From assembly GCA_900548595.1 (NCBI GenBank), contig URLB01000054.1:1-13034 (forward strand): 13,034 bases of DNA, read 5' to 3'. Source of the DNA: an uncultured Eubacteriales bacterium (GTDB taxonomy: Bacteria; Bacillota; Clostridia; Lachnospirales; Anaerotignaceae). The notes beneath the pieces were generated by a model, which was not told the origin of the DNA, made no database searches, and saw only the letters and a list, made by a program, of their open reading frames with translations. The first letter of the stretch is position 1. Each line of letters starts with the position of its first letter. This document shows, piece by piece, positions 1-6,552 of the stretch. A program made the translations under genes and the position numbers.

Positions 1-301
1 CTCCCTCATCGCATTCAATTATATTTCCGGTAAATCCGTCTGCTGTAAAAAGGTGCATATATTCCGTTTCCCACTCGTCAGATACAAATGTTACAATTCC
101 TCTGTATCTGTAGTCTGTAACGGTTAGACCTGTTTCTTCCTTTATCTCTCTTAACGCGCAGTCTTCAGGACTTTCTTTATCTTCAAATTTCCCGCCTATT
201 CCAAGCCATTTATCATGGGACTGGTCATTTTCCTTTTTTGTGCGATGAAGCATTAGACATTCGTCATCTTTATATATATAGCAAAGCGTTGAATTCTTCA
301 T
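1..301 (-). CDS. Nudix hydrolase, MutT/8-oxo-dGTP diphosphatase type (3' end outside window)
   Basis: The visible 100 residues begin MKNSTLCYIYKDDECLMLHR and hold a complete Nudix box at about residues 38-60. It starts GGKFEDKE, continues through REIKEETGL, and fits G-x5-E-x7-RE-U-x-EE-x-G-U, so the Mg2+-binding helix is intact. Family members hydrolyse nucleoside diphosphates linked to another group; this N-terminal pattern resembles 8-oxo-dGTP diphosphatases, but the substrate cannot be fixed from sequence. The ATG at 301 has GGGAG about 6 bases upstream. The gene lies only 16 bases after the cdd stop on the same strand, so the two are probably co-transcribed, which fits nucleotide salvage or sanitation. 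The C-terminus is cut by the window edge. Confidence 0.88.
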   Translation of the reverse strand, partial: MKNSTLCYIYKDDECLMLHRTKKENDQSHDKWLGIGGKFEDKESPEDCALREIKEETGLTVTDYRYRGIVTFVSDEWETEYMHLFTADGFTGNIIECDEG

Positions 302-317
302 AGTTTCTCCCAAATCG

Positions 318-737
318 TTATTCTAAATCAGAAGGCCCGAACCCGTCCGGCAGGAGGTCTTTTAATTTTTGTACTTTAAAATCGTTTTCGCTTCTGGCAG
401 TTATTATCCTAAAATCATCGGGTTTACAAAATTCCATCATTACCTGTCGGCATACTCCGCACGGATAAAAATAACCGAATTCCTCAGGTCTAGCGTCTTT
501 ATGTCCGCCTATGACCGCAATAGCCGAGAAATTTTTTTCACCTTCCGATACAGCCTTAAAAAATGCCGTTCTCTCCGCACAGTTTGTCGGAGAGTAAGCC
601 GCATTTTCTATATTACAACCCCTGTAAACCTTGCCGTCCTCCGTAAGGAGCGCCGCGCCTACCATATATCCGGAATACGGCGAATATGATTTTTTTCTTG
701 CCTCAATAGCCTCCGCTACCAATTCTCTGTCAGTCAT
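318..737 (-). CDS. cdd: Cytidine deaminase (homotetrameric, zinc-dependent)
   Basis: Deaminates cytidine and deoxycytidine to uridine and deoxyuridine in pyrimidine salvage, in the cytoplasm. The 139-residue length fits the short tetrameric class. C53 in NCAER and C93/C96 in PCGVCRQ are the three zinc ligands, and E55 is the catalytic proton shuttle. The N-terminal part (YSPYSGYMVGAALLT, then GCNIENAAYSP) is very like the Bacillus enzyme. The spacing between the two zinc motifs is somewhat longer than I recall for Bacillus because of an insert near GGHKDARPEEFGYFY. AGGAGGG sits 6 bases before the ATG. It follows deoD on the same strand, but a terminator-like hairpin separates them, so its expression probably depends on read-through or its own weak promoter. 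It precedes the Nudix gene by 16 bases. Confidence 0.96.
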   Translation of the reverse strand: MTDRELVAEAIEARKKSYSPYSGYMVGAALLTEDGKVYRGCNIENAAYSPTNCAERTAFFKAVSEGEKNFSAIAVIGGHKDARPEEFGYFYPCGVCRQVMMEFCKPDDFRIITARSENDFKVQKLKDLLPDGFGPSDLE

Positions 738-759
738 AGTTTCCCTCCTTATTTTTTAT

Positions 760-829
760 AAAAAAAGAGGTCTTTTGGCGTAATATGAGGAAAATATCAA
801 ATATATTTTCCTCTGTACGCCTTAAGACC
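760..829 (-). terminator. Long intrinsic terminator or attenuator between deoD and cdd
   Basis: Read on the minus strand, 829 to 769 folds into one extended hairpin. The lower stem pairs GGTCTT (769-774) with AAGACC (824-829). After a TT/TT internal loop, GGCGTA (777-782) pairs with TACGCC (816-821). After a small asymmetric loop there is a perfect 11-bp stem, 787-797 with 803-813, closed by a 5-base loop. The transcript then continues TCTTTTTTTA (768-759), a classical U-tract. It begins 13 bases after the deoD stop, so it should end or reduce transcription from deoC-deoD before cdd. Confidence 0.8.
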
Positions 830-842
830 GATATGCTCTAAC

Positions 843-1553
843 TTATGCAAGTGAAAGAGCTACTTTCATCATATTTGTAAATGCTGTCTGTCTTTCTTCG
901 GCAGTTGTAGCCGTTCCTTTCATCGGGCAGTCTGAAACAGTCAATACGCAAAGTGCATTTTTCCCTGCCTGAGCTGCATTCATATAAAGAGCTGCCGATT
1001 CCATTTCGGCACAGAGAACGCCCATTTTCTTCCACTGAATAAAGCTGTCAAACGTTTCATTATAGAAAACATCGCTTGAAAGCACGTTTCCTACCATATA
1101 TTTTACGCCGAGTTTTTCAGCGGCGTCTACAGCGCCTCTTAAAAGCTTAAAACTTGCTATCGGTGCAAATGTTCCCGGAAGATTGAAGTGCTTTGCAAAG
1201 TTTGAATCTGTGCATGAACCCTGTGCTATTACAAGGTCTCCAAGATCAAGGTCATCATGTATAGCACCTGTCGTACCTATTCTTATGATATTTTCAACGT
1301 CATAGAAATTAAAAAGCTCATATGAGTATATACCTATTGAAGGCATACCCATTCCGCTTCCCATAACGGAAACTTCTTTTCCGTTATATTTTCCTGTATA
1401 TCCAAACATATTTCTTACACTGTTAAACTGTTTTACATCTGTAAGAAAATTCTCTGCTACAAATTTCGCTCTTAAAGGATCACCCGGCATTAAAACCGTT
1501 TTTGCTATTTCTCCTTTTACTGCGGAATTGTGCGGTGTAGGCGTATTGTTCAT
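843..1553 (-). CDS. deoD: Purine nucleoside phosphorylase, DeoD (hexameric) type
   Basis: Catalyses reversible phosphorolysis of purine (deoxy)nucleosides to free base and (deoxy)ribose 1-phosphate. The 236 residues match the hexameric DeoD family in length and order. PTPHNSA is at the N-terminus (active-site His contributed across the dimer). GDPLRAK (about 24-30) and RNMFGYTG supply phosphate and arginine contacts. GSGMGMPSIGIYSYEL follows. IRIGTTGA carries the phosphate-binding Arg. EMESA holds the ribose-binding Glu pair, and TVSD the catalytic Asp that protonates the purine. The ATG at 1553 has GGGAGGA about 8 bases upstream. It starts 21 bases after the deoC stop, so the pair forms one transcription unit whose products feed each other once a phosphopentomutase, not seen here, has converted the sugar 1-phosphate. 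Confidence 0.96.
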   Translation of the reverse strand: MNNTPTPHNSAVKGEIAKTVLMPGDPLRAKFVAENFLTDVKQFNSVRNMFGYTGKYNGKEVSVMGSGMGMPSIGIYSYELFNFYDVENIIRIGTTGAIHDDLDLGDLVIAQGSCTDSNFAKHFNLPGTFAPIASFKLLRGAVDAAEKLGVKYMVGNVLSSDVFYNETFDSFIQWKKMGVLCAEMESAALYMNAAQAGKNALCVLTVSDCPMKGTATTAEERQTAFTNMMKVALSLA

Positions 1554-1574
1554 AATTATATTCCTCCCTTAATT

Positions 1575-2216
1575 TCAGTTTATCAAATTTTTAGCGCCGC
1601 TTGTTCCTATTCTTTCACATCCGGCGTTAATAAATTCTTCCATTGCTTCTTTTGTTCTTATTCCTCCGGCTGCCTTTATTTTTACATTTGGTCCGATATG
1701 CTTTTTAAACAGTTCTATATCGTTTATATCAGCTCCGGCATCTCCGAATCCCGTAGATGTTTTTATATAGTCCGCTCCTCCGTCTGTAACGCAGCGGCAT
1801 AGCGATACTTTTTCATCCTCAGTCAGATAACATGTTTCTATTATTACCTTAAGTATCTTATCTCCAGCGGCTTTTTTCACAGCTGCTATTTCATCTGTTA
1901 TTTTATCAAACTCACCGTTTTTAACATCGCCGAGGTTAATAACCATATCGACTTCATCCGCTCCGTTTTTTACGGCGTCCGCCGTCTCGAAAACCTTAAC
2001 CTCTTTCGTACAGTATCCGAGGGGAAAACCTATTACAGTGCATATTTTAAGTTCCGAAAAGTTTTCTCTTATCATCTTTACATATGACGGAGGTACGCAT
2101 ACGGATGCGGTTTTATATTCTACAGCCTCTTTGCACAGTCTCATTATACTGTCTTTATCAGAAACGGCTTTGAGAAGCGTATGGTCTATATGGCTCAAAA
2201 TTTCATTTGCTTCCAT
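1575..2216 (-). CDS. deoC: Deoxyribose-phosphate aldolase
   Basis: Cleaves 2-deoxy-D-ribose 5-phosphate to acetaldehyde and glyceraldehyde 3-phosphate, the last step of deoxynucleoside catabolism. This is a class I TIM-barrel aldolase of 213 residues, the usual bacterial length. K152 in YIKTSTGFG is the Schiff-base lysine. K181 in KIKAAGGIRT is the second active-site lysine. D90 in DEVDMVIN completes the relay. IDHTLLK near the N-terminus and CTVIGFPLG are family hallmarks, and GCERIGTSG near the end binds phosphate. AAAGGAG lies about 7 bases before the ATG. It is the first gene after a strong promoter at 2264-2292 and is followed by deoD 21 bases later. No dedicated repressor gene is visible in the window. 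Confidence 0.97.
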   Translation of the reverse strand: MEANEILSHIDHTLLKAVSDKDSIMRLCKEAVEYKTASVCVPPSYVKMIRENFSELKICTVIGFPLGYCTKEVKVFETADAVKNGADEVDMVINLGDVKNGEFDKITDEIAAVKKAAGDKILKVIIETCYLTEDEKVSLCRCVTDGGADYIKTSTGFGDAGADINDIELFKKHIGPNVKIKAAGGIRTKEAMEEFINAGCERIGTSGAKNLIN

Positions 2217-2263
2217 AAAAAGGTCTCCTTTAATGAGCTAGAATACTACTGGTTACTGTAAAT

Positions 2264-2292
2264 ATCGTATCATTTTTAACGGACAGTGTCAA
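2264..2292 (-). promoter_or_regulatory. Sigma-A promoter of the deoC-deoD operon
   Basis: On the minus strand TTGACA (2292-2287) is followed by exactly 17 bases and TACGAT (2269-2264), preceded by TG as an extended -10 (TGATACGAT). The expected start is near 2257, giving a leader of about 40 bases before deoC. A short dyad, GACA-G-TGTC (2282-2290), overlaps the -35. The repeated CAGTA units just downstream (about 2246-2260) could be an operator, but this is inference. Confidence 0.75.
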
Positions 2293-2381
2293 TAAACGGC
2301 TTTGTCTAAAAATTTATTTACGGTAAAACGTGTATGTTTATTAGTTATATATTACAATTCTCTTATAACTTTTCGCTTTGA

Positions 2382-2410
2382 TTTACTTTTAATAATCTCT
2401 ATGATAAAAT
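2382..2410 (+). promoter_or_regulatory. Probable sigma-A promoter of the DUF975 gene
   Basis: TTTACT (2382-2387) is 17 bases from TAAAAT (2405-2410). The -10 carries an extended TG (TGATAAAAT). The predicted start near 2417 gives a short leader of about 20 bases to the ATG at 2437. It is divergent from the deoC promoter about 90 bases away. Confidence 0.55.
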
Positions 2411-2436
2411 TAATTTTGCAATTGTGAGGTGATTAA

Positions 2437-3159
2437 ATGGTTTCGCGGATAAAATTGAAAAAAAGCGCAAAGGAAACCGTCGGAAATAATAAAGGCTTAT
2501 GTGCTGTATCAGCGGCAATAATTATATACTCTATTCCGTTTATTACATATTCGGTAAATAATCTGTTCTATCTTTTCAGAAGACAGGCTCATATTATAAA
2601 TTATATTTACTGGATAACTTTGCTTGTGCTGTCTTCGGGATTTATGCTCAGTCTTGCTCATGCCTACATATCAATGACGGGAAGAAAGGAAACCGATTTA
2701 CAGACGTTCTTTTTTGGATTTGAGCATATTTTTAAAGCTATTATCCTAAACGTTTTAGTATCGGTATTTGTAATTTTGTGGTCATTTCTTCTTATTGTTC
2801 CGGGAATAGTTGCCTTTTATAGATACAAAATGGCTTTTTACATACTTGCCGAAAGTCCGGATTTGGCTCCTATTGACGCCATAAGAATAAGTAAAAAAAT
2901 GACCAACGGAAGAAAACTTGACCTGTTTTTATTTGATTTAAGCTTTATCGGGTGGTTTTTATTAACATATATAACTTTCGGTATTGCCGGACTTTATGTT
3001 CTTCCGTATTATTACTCGGCTTCAGCTCTTATTTATAAAGAACTTAAAATGGATTATGTCGACAAGCGTTCAAAATATGATCAGACTAATAACAGCGGTA
3101 ATGATTACCGTTCCGATAAGGAGCGATTTAACCATACATGGGAAAATAATCATCAATAA
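2437..3159 (+). CDS. DUF975 family integral membrane protein
   Basis: Function unknown. The 240 residues begin with a basic segment (RIKLKKSAKETVGNNKG). Hydrophobic stretches follow at about 20-43, 57-78, 98-127 and 160-198, the last probably two short helices. Between the last two lies a stretch typical of DUF975 proteins: SFLLIVPGIVAFYRYKMAF, then YILAESPDLAPIDAIRISK, then LDLFLFDLSFIGWFLL. The C-terminal 35 residues or so are hydrophilic, charged and Asn-rich (MDYVDKRSKYDQTNNSGNDY onward), probably cytoplasmic. AGGTG lies 7 bases before the ATG. It appears monocistronic, with its own promoter upstream and separate promoters before the next gene. Family assignment rests on recalled sequence pattern; no role in the neighbouring pathways is implied. 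Confidence 0.85.
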   Translation: MVSRIKLKKSAKETVGNNKGLCAVSAAIIIYSIPFITYSVNNLFYLFRRQAHIINYIYWITLLVLSSGFMLSLAHAYISMTGRKETDLQTFFFGFEHIFKAIILNVLVSVFVILWSFLLIVPGIVAFYRYKMAFYILAESPDLAPIDAIRISKKMTNGRKLDLFLFDLSFIGWFLLTYITFGIAGLYVLPYYYSASALIYKELKMDYVDKRSKYDQTNNSGNDYRSDKERFNHTWENNHQ

Positions 3160-3164
3160 AAAAC

Positions 3165-3201
3165 ATGATATAATGGCAATATTTAAAAAATATGATATAA
3201 T
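3165..3201 (+). promoter_or_regulatory. Tandem extended -10 elements upstream of the cyclophilin gene
   Basis: The decamer ATGATATAAT occurs twice, at 3165-3174 and 3192-3201. Each is a consensus extended -10 (TG-A-TATAAT). The second has a partial -35, ATGGCA (3173-3178), at 17 bases. The second would start transcription near 3208, leaving a leader of about 80 bases. Confidence 0.55.
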
Positions 3202-3217
3202 TTATCCTATAAAAATC

Positions 3218-3259
3218 TACCGAATTGCAAAAATAATATCAAAATCTTTTTATTCGGTA
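3218..3259 (+). repeat. Inverted repeat in the cyclophilin leader
   Basis: TACCGAAT (3218-3225) and ATTCGGTA (3252-3259) are perfect 8-base complementary arms around a 26-base AT-rich loop. It lies in the predicted 5' leader, 29 bases before the start codon. It could be an RNA hairpin or a DNA operator; no T-tract follows directly. Confidence 0.4.
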
Positions 3260-3288
3260 ACTTTATTTAAGAAAGGAATTAATGACTT

Positions 3289-3816
3289 ATGGAAAAGAAA
3301 AACCCTGTTGTAACAATCGAAATGGAAAACGGCGGAATAATTAAAGCCGAACTTTATCCCGAATATGCCCCTAATACGGTTAACAACTTTATTTCACTCA
3401 TAAACAAAGGCTTTTACGACGGAATAATATTCCACAGAGTAATAAGCGGATTTATGATACAGGGCGGAGATCCCCTCGGTCAGGGTACAGGCGGTCCCGG
3501 CTACCGTATCAGAGGAGAATTTGCTCACAACGGATTTACTCAGAATACTCTTAAACATGAAAGAGGAGTTTTATCAATGGCAAGATCAATGATGAAAGAC
3601 TCAGCCGGTTCTCAGTTCTTCATCATGCACCAGGACGCGCCCCATCTTGACGGCGAATACGCTGCTTTCGGCAAAGTAATCGAAGGTATGGATACTGTTG
3701 ACGCCATCGCTGCTGTTAAAACAAACTACTCCGACAAACCTCTTGAAGAACAAAAAATGAAAAAAGTAACAGTTGATACTTTCGGAACAGAATATCCCGA
3801 AGTTGAAAAGTGCTGA
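3289..3816 (+). CDS. Cyclophilin-type peptidyl-prolyl cis-trans isomerase
   Basis: Accelerates proline isomerisation during protein folding. No signal peptide or lipobox is seen, so it is cytoplasmic. The 175 residues cover one cyclophilin domain: FHRVISGFMIQGGDP (48-62) carries catalytic R50 plus F55, M56 and Q58, and GSQFFI (107-112) carries Q109 and F111. The position of human CypA W121, which contacts cyclosporin, is H119 here, a common change in bacterial enzymes that usually lowers drug sensitivity. The start chosen (3289) is 11 bases after AGGA. An ATG at 3282 sits nearer the SD but reads only ten codons in another frame. It has its own promoters and a terminator directly downstream, so it is a single-gene unit. 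Confidence 0.95.
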   Translation: MEKKNPVVTIEMENGGIIKAELYPEYAPNTVNNFISLINKGFYDGIIFHRVISGFMIQGGDPLGQGTGGPGYRIRGEFAHNGFTQNTLKHERGVLSMARSMMKDSAGSQFFIMHQDAPHLDGEYAAFGKVIEGMDTVDAIAAVKTNYSDKPLEEQKMKKVTVDTFGTEYPEVEKC

Positions 3817-3823
3817 TTTTACG

Positions 3824-3858
3824 ACCCCGTTTTCATAAAGAAACCGGGGTATTTTTTT
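3824..3858 (+). terminator. Intrinsic terminator of the cyclophilin gene
   Basis: ACCCCG (3824-3829) pairs with CGGGGT (3845-3850), with flanking T/A pairs (TTT with AAA) possible across a bulged C. The stem is followed by ATTTTTTT (3851-3858). A second AT-only hairpin (AAATAATT, 3860-3867, with AATTATTT, 3872-3879) follows directly and ends in further T residues. Confidence 0.85.
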
Positions 3859-3879
3859 GAAATAATTTGCGAATTATTT

Positions 3880-3908
3880 TTGTATTAACCGGTAATAATT
3901 TATATTAT
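3880..3908 (+). promoter_or_regulatory. Candidate promoter of the spoIIA operon
   Basis: TTGTAT (3880-3885) and TATTAT (3903-3908) are 17 bases apart and resemble a sigma-A promoter with a weak -35. In Bacillus this operon is read by sigma-H, but I could not find a convincing sigma-H pair (AGGA-type -35 with GAAT-type -10) between the upstream terminator and the gene. The assignment is tentative. Confidence 0.4.
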
Positions 3909-3942
3909 AGTATCCTTATTGACATAGGAAAGGAGCAAGAAT

Positions 3943-4296
3943 ATGGATATTCATTTCAAAAAGCACGGTAAAACAGTTATTGCCGAAATAGAAGGAGATA
4001 TTGACCACCGATTTGCAGAAGAAATACGCCGTCTTACAGAGAGGGAATTATATATATCGGGCGCCGATAATCTTGTACTTGATATGAGCGCGGTAAAATT
4101 TATGGACAGCTCCGGTATAGGATTTATTATAGGAAGATATAAAACCGTTTCCGCCCTCGGAGGCAAACTGTCGATAGCTTCACCGTCAAAAGAAGCCGAC
4201 AGAATTCTGTCCATATCGGGCATATACAGAATAATAAATTCCTACAAAACCGTAGAAGACGCTGTTCTGGGAATAAATCAGGAGGTACATAATTGA
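3943..4296 (+). CDS. spoIIAA: Anti-anti-sigma factor SpoIIAA
   Basis: Releases sigma-F from SpoIIAB in the forespore. SpoIIAB phosphorylates it on a serine, and the phosphatase SpoIIE (not in this window) restores it. The 117 residues form one STAS domain. The phosphorylated serine lies in FMDSSGIGFIIGRYK; by alignment with Bacillus Ser58 it is S57 here. GDIDH near residue 18 and the C-terminal SGIYRII segment are also characteristic. AAAGGAG is about 8 bases before the ATG. Its TGA (4294-4296) shares one base with the ATG of spoIIAB, a sign of translational coupling. It is the first gene of the canonical three-gene spoIIA operon, strong evidence for an endospore former. Confidence 0.97.
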   Translation: MDIHFKKHGKTVIAEIEGDIDHRFAEEIRRLTERELYISGADNLVLDMSAVKFMDSSGIGFIIGRYKTVSALGGKLSIASPSKEADRILSISGIYRIINSYKTVEDAVLGINQEVHN

Positions 4297-4727
4297 TGAA
4301 AGATAAAAACAGTATGACATTGACTTTTTCTTCCTCATCCGTCAACGAAGCTTTTGCAAGAACAGCCGTCGCGGCTTTTTTACTGCCTCTTGATCCGACG
4401 GTTTCGGAAATAACCGATATAAAAACCGCAGTATCGGAAGCTGTTACCAACGCCATAATCCACGGATATGAAAACAGTTTCGGCGACATAAGCCTTATGT
4501 GTTCATACGAGGGAAGAGACGTTTACATAGAAATTTCAGATAGAGGAAAAGGCATAAGCGACGTACAGAAAGCAATGACTCCCCTTTACACTTCACGCCC
4601 GGAGTTAGAGCGTTCGGGACTTGGCTTTACCGTTATGGAGACCTTTATGGACAGCCTGAAGGTCGATTCGGTTTGCGGTCAGGGAACAAGAATAACAATG
4701 GCTAAAAAGCTGTCTAAAACAGACTGA
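4296..4727 (+). CDS. spoIIAB: Anti-sigma-F factor and serine kinase SpoIIAB
   Basis: Binds and inhibits sigma-F with ATP and phosphorylates SpoIIAA. The 143 residues form a GHKL ATPase/kinase domain. The N-box EAVTNAIIHGY has E48 (catalytic base position) and N52 (Mg2+ ligand position). The G1 motif is SDRGKGI (D82), and the ATP lid leads into SGLGFTVME. R22 matches the Bacillus Arg20 that contacts sigma-F. I chose the ATG at 4296 because homologues begin MK-x-x-N-x-M. A TTG at 4293, better placed (7 bases) behind AGGAGG, would add one residue. It overlaps the spoIIAA stop by one base and precedes sigF by 16 bases, keeping the three proteins in coupled amounts. Confidence 0.97.
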   Translation: MKDKNSMTLTFSSSSVNEAFARTAVAAFLLPLDPTVSEITDIKTAVSEAVTNAIIHGYENSFGDISLMCSYEGRDVYIEISDRGKGISDVQKAMTPLYTSRPELERSGLGFTVMETFMDSLKVDSVCGQGTRITMAKKLSKTD

Positions 4728-4743
4728 CTTTGGAGGGTTATTA

Positions 4744-5457
4744 TTGGATGAGACAAAAAAACTTATAGAAGCGGCACAAAACGGTGATTCCGCAGCAATG
4801 GAAAAACTTGTAGTCGATAACAGCGGTCTTATATGGAGTATAGTCAGAAAATTTCGAGGTAGAGGCTATGAGGCCGAAGATTTATTTCAGATAGGTGCCA
4901 TAGGTCTTATAAAATGTATAGACAAATTCGACATGTCCTACGATGTAAAATTTTCAACCTATGCGGTTCCGATGATTATGGGTGAAATACGGCGTTTTAT
5001 AAGGGACGACGGAATGATAAAAGTAAGCCGCCCTTTGAAAGAGACCGCCGCAAAAGCAAAAGCGGTAAGAGAACAGCTTACTAAAAAAAACGGCGATGAA
5101 CCTACAATTATGCAGTTGGCAGGAGAAATGGGCATAGAACCCGAAAATCTTGTGGAAGCATTAGAGTCATGTAAAGATGTGGAAAGCATTTTTAAGACTG
5201 TCTATCAAAACGACGGCTCCCCTGTATATCTTATAGACCTGCTGTCAAATAACAATCCCGACGATATAACCGACAGCATAACGCTTAAGCAAATGCTTAT
5301 GCAGCTTGAACCGAAGGAAAGGCGAATAATATATCTAAGGTACTTTAAGGACAAGACTCAAAGCGAAACTGCGAAGGAAATAGGTATATCTCAGGTACAA
5401 ATATCAAGGATGGAGAAAAAAATAATAAATCGTATAAAAGATAACTTCGGAGCATAA
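4744..5457 (+). CDS. sigF: RNA polymerase sporulation sigma factor SigF
   Basis: First forespore-specific sigma factor. It is held inactive by SpoIIAB until SpoIIAA is dephosphorylated after septation. The 237 residues show sigma-70 region 2 at about 27-97, including EDLFQIGAIGLIKCIDKFD and FSTYAVPMIMGEIRRFIRD, the core-binding and -10 recognition segments. Region 3 covers about 98-155. Region 4 covers about 180-237, with the helix-turn-helix QSETAKEIGISQVQISRMEK that reads the -35. The only sensible start is TTG at 4744, 6 bases after GGAGGG; the nearby ATG at 4748 is out of frame. The unusual start may keep output low relative to its inhibitor. A strong hairpin follows the stop. Confidence 0.97.
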   Translation: MDETKKLIEAAQNGDSAAMEKLVVDNSGLIWSIVRKFRGRGYEAEDLFQIGAIGLIKCIDKFDMSYDVKFSTYAVPMIMGEIRRFIRDDGMIKVSRPLKETAAKAKAVREQLTKKNGDEPTIMQLAGEMGIEPENLVEALESCKDVESIFKTVYQNDGSPVYLIDLLSNNNPDDITDSITLKQMLMQLEPKERRIIYLRYFKDKTQSETAKEIGISQVQISRMEKKIINRIKDNFGA

Positions 5458-5479
5458 AGGTCTGCCGATAAAATAAAAT

Positions 5480-5503
5480 CCCCGAGGTTTCAAGTTCTCG
5501 GGG
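5480..5503. terminator. Shared hairpin terminator between convergent sigF and radical SAM genes
   Basis: CCCCGAG (5480-5486) pairs perfectly with CTCGGGG (5497-5503) around a 10-base loop. T-rich sequence lies on both sides: AAATGTTTTATTGTTTTA downstream on plus, and ATTTTATTTTAT downstream on minus. It can therefore serve both converging units, though neither T-tract is uninterrupted. Confidence 0.75.
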
Positions 5504-5579
5504 TAAATGTTTTATTGTTTTACAGAATACTCTTTTAAAACAGTTAAAAACGTAAAATAAATACCAATATATTATTTGC

Positions 5580-6458
5580 CTACATAAAATCAAAAAGAGA
5601 TAACTGTGCGTTATTGCTTTTTTCTTCAAATGTTCGTAGATATTCAAATATTTTTTCATTGTTATGAACGATATTATGCTTGTCGCACACTCGGTTAAAT
5701 ATTTCTAACAGCCTGTTTTCGTTTGGACTCGATAAGATATATTGATTTCCATAATAATTAATATATCTTTCTTTCAGTCCTGGAAACAATCTGTCTAATT
5801 GTCTATAGAAATATTCACGGTTTCCATCACGCAAAGTCATACCCATACCGAAATTTATAATTCCATATACCTCCGCTTCAATACAATAGTTTAATAAACC
5901 ATGCAGATTTTGCTCAGTATCATTAATAAACGGCAATATAGGGCATAACCAAACAATGGTAGAAATCCCCTCTCTACGCAAAATTTTCAAAACTTCAAAT
6001 CGTTCTTTTGTTGTACTTACATTCGGCTCTAATTTCCGACATAGCTGCTCATCATAAGTGGTCATCGTCATCTGTACCACACATTTTGTTTTTTCATTTA
6101 TTCTCTTTAATATATCCAAATCGCGGAGTATTCTATCCGATTTTGTAATCAATGTGAATCCAAATCCGTATTTCTCTGCCAACAATAGTGATTTTCTCAT
6201 ATATCCCAATTCATTTTCCAGAGGAATATACGGATCGGTCATAGCTCCTGTACCTATCATACACCGCTTACGTTTTCTTTTTAAAGAATCTTCCAGCAAT
6301 TCAACGGCATTCTGTTTTACTTCAATATCTTCAAATTTATGATCTATATGATAACAATTACTCCTTGAATCACAATAAATACAGCCATGCGTACAGCCTC
6401 TATATAAATTCATACCGTTAGACGCCGATAGTATTTTTTTTGCCGCTACATAATGCAT
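5580..6458 (-). CDS. Radical SAM protein, spore-photoproduct-lyase-like (COG1533 type), with C-terminal clamp-like motif
   Basis: The reaction is unknown. The 292 residues carry CTHGCIYC (C22, C26, C29), the CxxxCxxC site for a 4Fe-4S cluster that splits S-adenosylmethionine. GTGAMTDPYIPLE, LITKSDRI and CVVQMTMTTYD follow, the order seen in the COG1533 group related to spore photoproduct lyase. It does not look like SplB itself: the flanking sequences and overall pattern are those of the broader family. The last eight residues are QLSLFDFM; QLSLF fits the bacterial beta-sliding-clamp binding consensus QL(S/D)LF, which hints at DNA repair or replication work. GGAG lies about 4 bases before the ATG. 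It follows the VWA gene by 94 bases on the same strand, with no clear promoter or terminator in the gap. Confidence 0.88.
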   Translation of the reverse strand: MHYVAAKKILSASNGMNLYRGCTHGCIYCDSRSNCYHIDHKFEDIEVKQNAVELLEDSLKRKRKRCMIGTGAMTDPYIPLENELGYMRKSLLLAEKYGFGFTLITKSDRILRDLDILKRINEKTKCVVQMTMTTYDEQLCRKLEPNVSTTKERFEVLKILRREGISTIVWLCPILPFINDTEQNLHGLLNYCIEAEVYGIINFGMGMTLRDGNREYFYRQLDRLFPGLKERYINYYGNQYILSSPNENRLLEIFNRVCDKHNIVHNNEKIFEYLRTFEEKSNNAQLSLFDFM

Positions 6459-6552
6459 TTTTCTCCACTGCCTTGATAAAAAATTATTCTAATTGCTTCA
6501 TACGATAACTATTTAAAATCACTCTTACTATTCCGTAATATAATAGCCATAT

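Noticed and set aside
3282..3314. Ten-codon frame overlapping the cyclophilin start
   Set aside because: It uses the same ribosome site but has no conserved content; most simply a chance ATG.
3289..3816. Cyclophilin as part of the spoIIA operon
   Set aside because: A clear terminator at 3824-3858 and a separate promoter-like element separate them.
5580..6458. Calling the radical SAM gene spore photoproduct lyase (splB) because of the nearby sporulation operon
   Set aside because: The Cys-motif flanks and overall pattern match the broader COG1533 group, and the gene is convergent to, not part of, the spoIIA operon.
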